A DNA stretch of 64,000 bases from Carallia brachiata. Taxonomy: Eukaryota; Streptophyta; Magnoliopsida; Malpighiales; Rhizophoraceae. Position numbers and translations under genes: made by a program. The notes beneath the pieces are model-generated. The model did no database searches, had not been told where the DNA came from, and worked only from the letters and a program-made list of their open reading frames with translations. Location: contig JADCRB010000038.1 of NCBI GenBank assembly GCA_021464245.1, positions 1,780,175 to 1,844,174 of the forward strand, in the 5' to 3' direction. Positions 59,001 through 64,000 of the stretch are shown piece by piece; the stretch's first letter is position 1, and each line of letters begins with the position of its first letter.

Positions 59001-62000
59001 AATACAGATGAATCATTGACATAAACATTGCCACCATGCTTGCATCATTGGTGACATGATGAGGAATTGTCTAGTTGCTGTGGATCATTTTTTTAATGTT
59101 AGCTCAAAAAAATACCCTAACCAAGGACTTTTTGACACTGTAATTGCAAAGAGGCTTTTTTTTTTGTTACAGTTTATTAATTATTAGTTGATAATACAGA
59201 AACAGAAACCAAATGGATTTGGAGGGAGAAATCAGAGTACAAAACTGATTGGGTTTTTGCTGTTATTGCAGAAAACTTGCCATTGCCTGCCAACAAACAG
59301 AATCACCTTTCTAACTTTAAAAATCTTATTACTTGGCTTTCAAAGGGATTATGCAAAAGAGCCATCAATCCTGAGCGGCTCGCCGCGCTGTATGTCATCA
59401 GTCCACTAGAACAATACTAATGCTTATTTTTCTTTGATCAAGACAGACCTTGCAACAATTGTCTAGAGGGACTTGAGTACAAACTTAGGAATCTTGCATT
59501 CATTTCGATCTGTGTCTTCCAATTTCATTGTAAAAGCTGCCTGTACACCACAATAAGTGGCATCTACAGCATTCTAATTTCTAACCAAGTGGACCAAAAT
59601 GGTACCTTAGCTTCATTTGCCAGTTGTTGCAAGTGAAAAATCCGTCAATTACATGCATCCGCGTAGGAAGGAGAATAAAAATCTAAGTAGCCACCCTGTC
59701 CATCATTAAGACAACCCACAAGCCAAGGGGCCGGGCCCAAACAGTGGAATGGATTTTTCAATATATCAGGTGTCGCAGACCCTTTTTGCCGAATGGGCTA
59801 GCTAGCTCAAGTATGGAGGTTTAGCCCAGTGCAGCCCTTCATGTCTGATAGTCTTGGGATCGAATTTTAGTCTGAGCTAATTAATAACAAAATACGGTTT
59901 AAAGCAATTGGTCAATTGAATTTAGCTGTTAATTTCATGAACATTAATTGCCCCAGCCACGGAACTGATACGCCTTTAAATATGGCATTCGGATTTGCAG
60001 CTTTTTTTTTTTTTTATAGTAAAAAGAAAAGATCCTATCGGATATGTCAGTCATCAGATCTTTAAGTTGAGCTCGAAATAACTCCTGTTTATTAAAACTT
60101 CGTTCAACAATCTTAAATAGACCAACTCACCTCATGAGTACTAGTAGAATCGAACGTAACTCTAATACTAGAGTTCAGGTAAGCGAGCCTAACTCTCAAC
60201 ACCGCATATGACAGCTTATACAAAAAATGAGCCTTAGCATGAATCAGTTAGAGGGGAGTATAGGGGCGGGTGTTCGACCTCAAGACTCATAACGTGAAAA
60301 TAAATTAATTTATTATTGAGTTACCATTTTAAATAATGATTTGCAGCTTCTAAAATATAAAAGTCTCACGATGAGCAGTACCAGTATTAGTTTGTTTTTG
60401 GGGTTCATAGTACCAGTATTAGTTGGAAACAAAGATAAGGGGATCAAGAAGTCCAAAACTGGGTGTAGCAATTGACGTGGTCGTGAAAAGAGGTTGTGCA
60501 GCCCAATGGGCCTGCAGCCAACCCCAATCACTTCAAAAGCAAAAGAAGTCGTTTGTCTTTTAGTTTGAGATCCAAAGATATCACAACACCAGATGGGGCA
60601 AAAGAACATAATCAAAAACTCGGTTCCTACAAAATTAGCAAAGACAAAGAAAGAGTAGTTGATCGTGAAATGTACTAGCCTACGACTAGGACATCATCAA
60701 GGCAGTGCTGCCGTGTCTCCTACCATTGTCACCACCCACATGTCAAAATCTCTCATTTTCAAGCCCTCCTTTTTCTATTCTATTCTCTCCACCTAAATTA
60801 TTCACAAATTTCAAATGCCCCACCACCTCCCATTTCTTCAAAGCCCCAATAATTGAAAATGGCAAACATCCAACGTTGTGCCTTAGAACTTGTGATGTTG
60901 ATCTATGACTTTTCCATGTTCACTAGCTCCATTATTAATTTATTATATTATACCTATGTGTAGCCATTAACATTATTATAATAATAATAAACTTGGTTTC
61001 ATAGATCCATAAATAATGTTTGGTACGTTGCATCATCCTTCTAGTGTAGTGGGACGTATGGTTGCACGACTCTCGTGGCCTTGTCCCTTCTTCGTCTTCT
61101 TCTTGTTTGACCCTTAATGGTTAAGGAAAGTGAACTTTTAGATGCTAAAAAATGTCTATTTAATTTAATGTTAGGATTAACATAGTTTATGATCTATATA
61201 ATAAAAAAAAATTTAAATCTAACCATATATTTTAAAAAAAAATTTAAAAATTAACTTTTCTAACTGGTGCATGTATAACAAAATTTTAATATTTAATAAA
61301 ATTACATTTTAATTTAACAAATCAATTTGATCACAATCAGACAAGTGGTCCGTCCATTGTCACAAGCTTGCGAGTTCTAAGTTGACACTTTTTGTTGGGT
61401 CATTACAATATCTAATCTTCATATAATTAAGCTGTTGGTTGGACCAAATCAACTATCTGACTTGATCTGTGACAACGGACGACGCTCTTAAGCTAATCAT
61501 GATAACGAATTCTTCAATAATAGAGTAAGAAATGTGCAAGCCGGCCTCTAGACATTAGAACATGATTTGCCTTATTATGCTGTATCTATAAGGAGTTTAG
61601 TTTGAGATCTATATGTTGATAGTCATATTTAGTATTTATATTATGACGAGTTTATTTATTTATGTGATAAAATTTATAATTTTTATAATAAAAAATAACG
61701 TGTTAATTTTTTATATTATATTTTATCAAATTTATTATAAAAATGAATAAAACTATTACAATATTTATATCAAATAATTTTTTCTATATAGATTGTTTAA
61801 TTTATGGTGACAGGCGGTACATGACTCAGGTGAAAGTCAAGGACTGAAAATTAAGTCAGAACTTCAAATACATTTAATCCAGTAATTTGCTGGCCGGTGG
61901 CTGTGCACTGCATACACAAATGAGCGAGTTTTATATTGAACAGTTTAATTTTAAATAATATAAAATATTTATTTAATTTATTTAATAATATTTAATAATT

Positions 62001-64000
62001 TATTTATTTTTAATTTTATAATAATATATATTATTTTAATCAAATATAAAAAAGTCTCACCAAATATTATCTCAGCAAATTTTACATTCAGATGGGTCGC
62101 ATTCAAAAGAAACAGGCCACATGTGGCCATCAGCCACCACACGAGAAAAAAAAAAAAGGTGATGTCCGTCCAAGTTCTCTTTTTAACCACTTAAGCTTTG
62201 CTGAGTCATATTTAGAAGGATAAATTTCTCTAAACAACCCCCTCTGCAAAATCAAAATTTGTTGGTTTTCAAGCACATGAAGTCAAAAACCTCCCACAAA
62301 AAACAAAAACACACTAATTAATTGCCTCTTTCTTTTGGGGGGCTTTTCAAAGACCTCATCAAAAGTAAAAACAAAACAGTCGCTTTCTGGATGTCACTTT
62401 CAAGAGACCCATTTGACATAAATCGTTTTTAAAGGCCGTGGGTTGTGGGTTGTGGTGGAATGTTTTAATAAGGAAACTCTAATCCACATCACGCAAAGAA
62501 ACAAAACCAAGCTCGTGTGAGGCTGACTTGGAATTTATCACACGGAACTTTCTTTTTTCTCTTTAACATCAGTAATGTGATAATATTATGATTACTGATT
62601 AATCCTCAATCATAAATTTTGCACGTTACACGTTTTGTGCACATTCACATCCTTTATGCCGTGGTTTAATTTTACTCTGACTATGATTAGAGAAAAATTA
62701 AGTGAATCACTCTTATTTTTAAATATTAGATGACATGATAAATAATATTAATAAATTATTACGATTTAAGAAATATTCTATAACTTAATAATTTTTTTTA
62801 ACACAACGATTGAAAAAAGTTCAAATACAAAATTACTTTTGCATTCACAAGATATAGGATTTAACAAGGAGGCACCACCGATTAATGTGTTTTGTCCATG
62901 GGTCAAAAATAAGAATATTTACAGTTGAACAAATACTTCCCAATTCGCAATGTCTAGGCACCAGCAAATGGCCACTAATAAGGAAAGTTTTGTTCTTTCC
63001 TTTTTTTAGGTATTCCGCATCGAAAGCTATGTGGATTTGGAGCTTTTCCTTTTAGTGTAATGTGATCAACAAGTATTAAATAGTTTTTTAGCATCAAGTA
63101 TCGCATCAAATACACACATGGAATGAAATAATTTATATTTTTATTAGCAATTCCTTTCATGCATATCAGATTTTTAACGAAGAAGAACAATCAAATTGGC
63201 AATATGCTTTGACGTATATGATTAGATATAAGCACAAATCTATGCAATACTCTGTATTTGATGCGATTCCTTCGTTATGTGCTAATATTTATCCACAAGA
63301 GGGGGAGAGAGAAAGAGAGTTAAAATATGGCATATGCATATTGGAAGTGTCATAGAAAGAGACATTTAATTATTGTTTGGACATTCATAATCTTGTATTT
63401 CCTAATACATAAAAGTGCACCCATATGCATGTATGGTTAGATTTTGGTATTTTGCTTGAATTTTCTCTTTGTTTATGTATAGGATTCCCACTTTTTTTTT
63501 GGAAATTAAGGAAAATTTTTCAAATTCACCTCAACACATAAAAGCTTATGTTAGTGAGTGAGAAAGCAAAAACATATTATAAGTGAAACAAGAAAATTAG
63601 ATTGAACTAGTTAAATTACCTAATAGCGAGTGCAACAAAGAGTATAAATTAAGATTTTATAAATTATATTAAATTGTTATATTTTATTAACATAAAACTT
63701 TATGGTCTTTGATAATTTTAAGGCAAGTTCATTTTTGACAAACAATGGTTGAAAAAGTAAAATAAATTTCGTCTCCAAGATTCAATATTTCGCCTTCGTA
63801 TTCAGAGTCAGAACAAACGAATCAAATAAAATTTAAAACAAAAATTTCAACTTAAAAAATATTGGAAACACACGTTATGTTAGGTGGCTGTAGAGTTCAC
63901 CGACGACAATTTTTAGCATACACAAGTGCAAGTAAAAACGTAAAATCACATCAACCTCTAAAAAATTAAAAATTGGCCAACCAAACAAAACGACGTCGTA
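56090..64000. other. long intergenic block, no supported gene
   Basis: Mostly AT-rich. 57440-57960 is less AT-rich and contains scattered short ORFs without recognisable domains. 58300-58345 has three tandem units of TGATTCAAATTTAAAA-type sequence. 61200-62060 and 63600-63850 are extremely AT-rich. No tRNA or rRNA gene, LTR pair or transposase motif was found by eye. Confidence 0.45.

Overview
This is a nuclear genomic window from a flowering plant, almost certainly a eudicot. Genes are split by short GT-AG introns, intergenic DNA is AT-rich with many poly-A/T tracts, 5'-truncated LINE pieces, MITE-like elements and an Au-type SINE-like sequence are present, and every recognisable protein is a plant family (class III peroxidase, CSLC glucan synthase, GASA peptide, PUB-ARM ligase, SAG101). 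SAG101 is known from dicots and is missing from monocots. The species cannot be fixed from sequence alone; a woody rosid is plausible.

Layout. (1) 1-486, minus: 5' part of a SAP12-type AN1 zinc-finger gene. (2) 5.5-6.75 kb, plus: two-exon small-molecule O-methyltransferase. (3) 10.6-12.2 kb, plus: single-exon U-box/ARM E3 ligase. (4) 14.5-15.5 kb, minus: single-exon class III peroxidase. (5) 15.5-22.6 kb: gene-poor, repeat-rich DNA. (6) 22.6-26.7 kb, minus: a decayed SAG101 fragment, a SAG101-like immune gene, and a tandemly duplicated upstream region carrying W-box cores. (7) 27-32.3 kb: an F-box gene with an inverted truncated pseudo-copy, a LINE fragment, and a 5' flank that is also present near 8 kb. 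(8) 34.0-35.5 kb, minus: GASA14-like gene with a 30-bp coding minisatellite. (9) 38.3-40.2 kb, minus: small predicted plastid protein. (10) 41.5-46.4 kb, minus: eleven-exon RNase H-like gene, followed by a LINE fragment with a target-site duplication. (11) 48.4-50.1 kb, minus: EMB506-like ankyrin gene. (12) 51.7-54.1 kb, minus: CSLC4-like xyloglucan glucan synthase. (13) 54.1-64 kb: mostly AT-rich intergenic DNA with one short GC-rich ORF.

The genes do not form a pathway cluster; this is an ordinary gene neighbourhood with local tandem and segmental duplication. Three products act at the cell wall or secretory system (peroxidase, GASA14-like, CSLC4-like), two are probably plastidial (EMB506-like, the 198-aa protein), and two are tied to immunity or protein turnover (SAG101, U-box ligase).

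The most striking window-wide signal is that five unrelated genes (SAP12-like, OMT, SAG101, EMB506-like, CSLC4-like) each carry one or more 1-base frameshifts inside otherwise perfectly conserved protein sequence, while six others are intact. Because EMB506 and CSLC4 are conserved functional genes, residual indel errors in the assembly are a simpler explanation than five independent pseudogenes. I found no convincing evidence of a wholly new biological system. The best candidates for follow-up are the duplicated W-box region upstream of SAG101 and the plastid protein whose tail looks like a heavy-metal-associated fold without its metal-binding cysteines.
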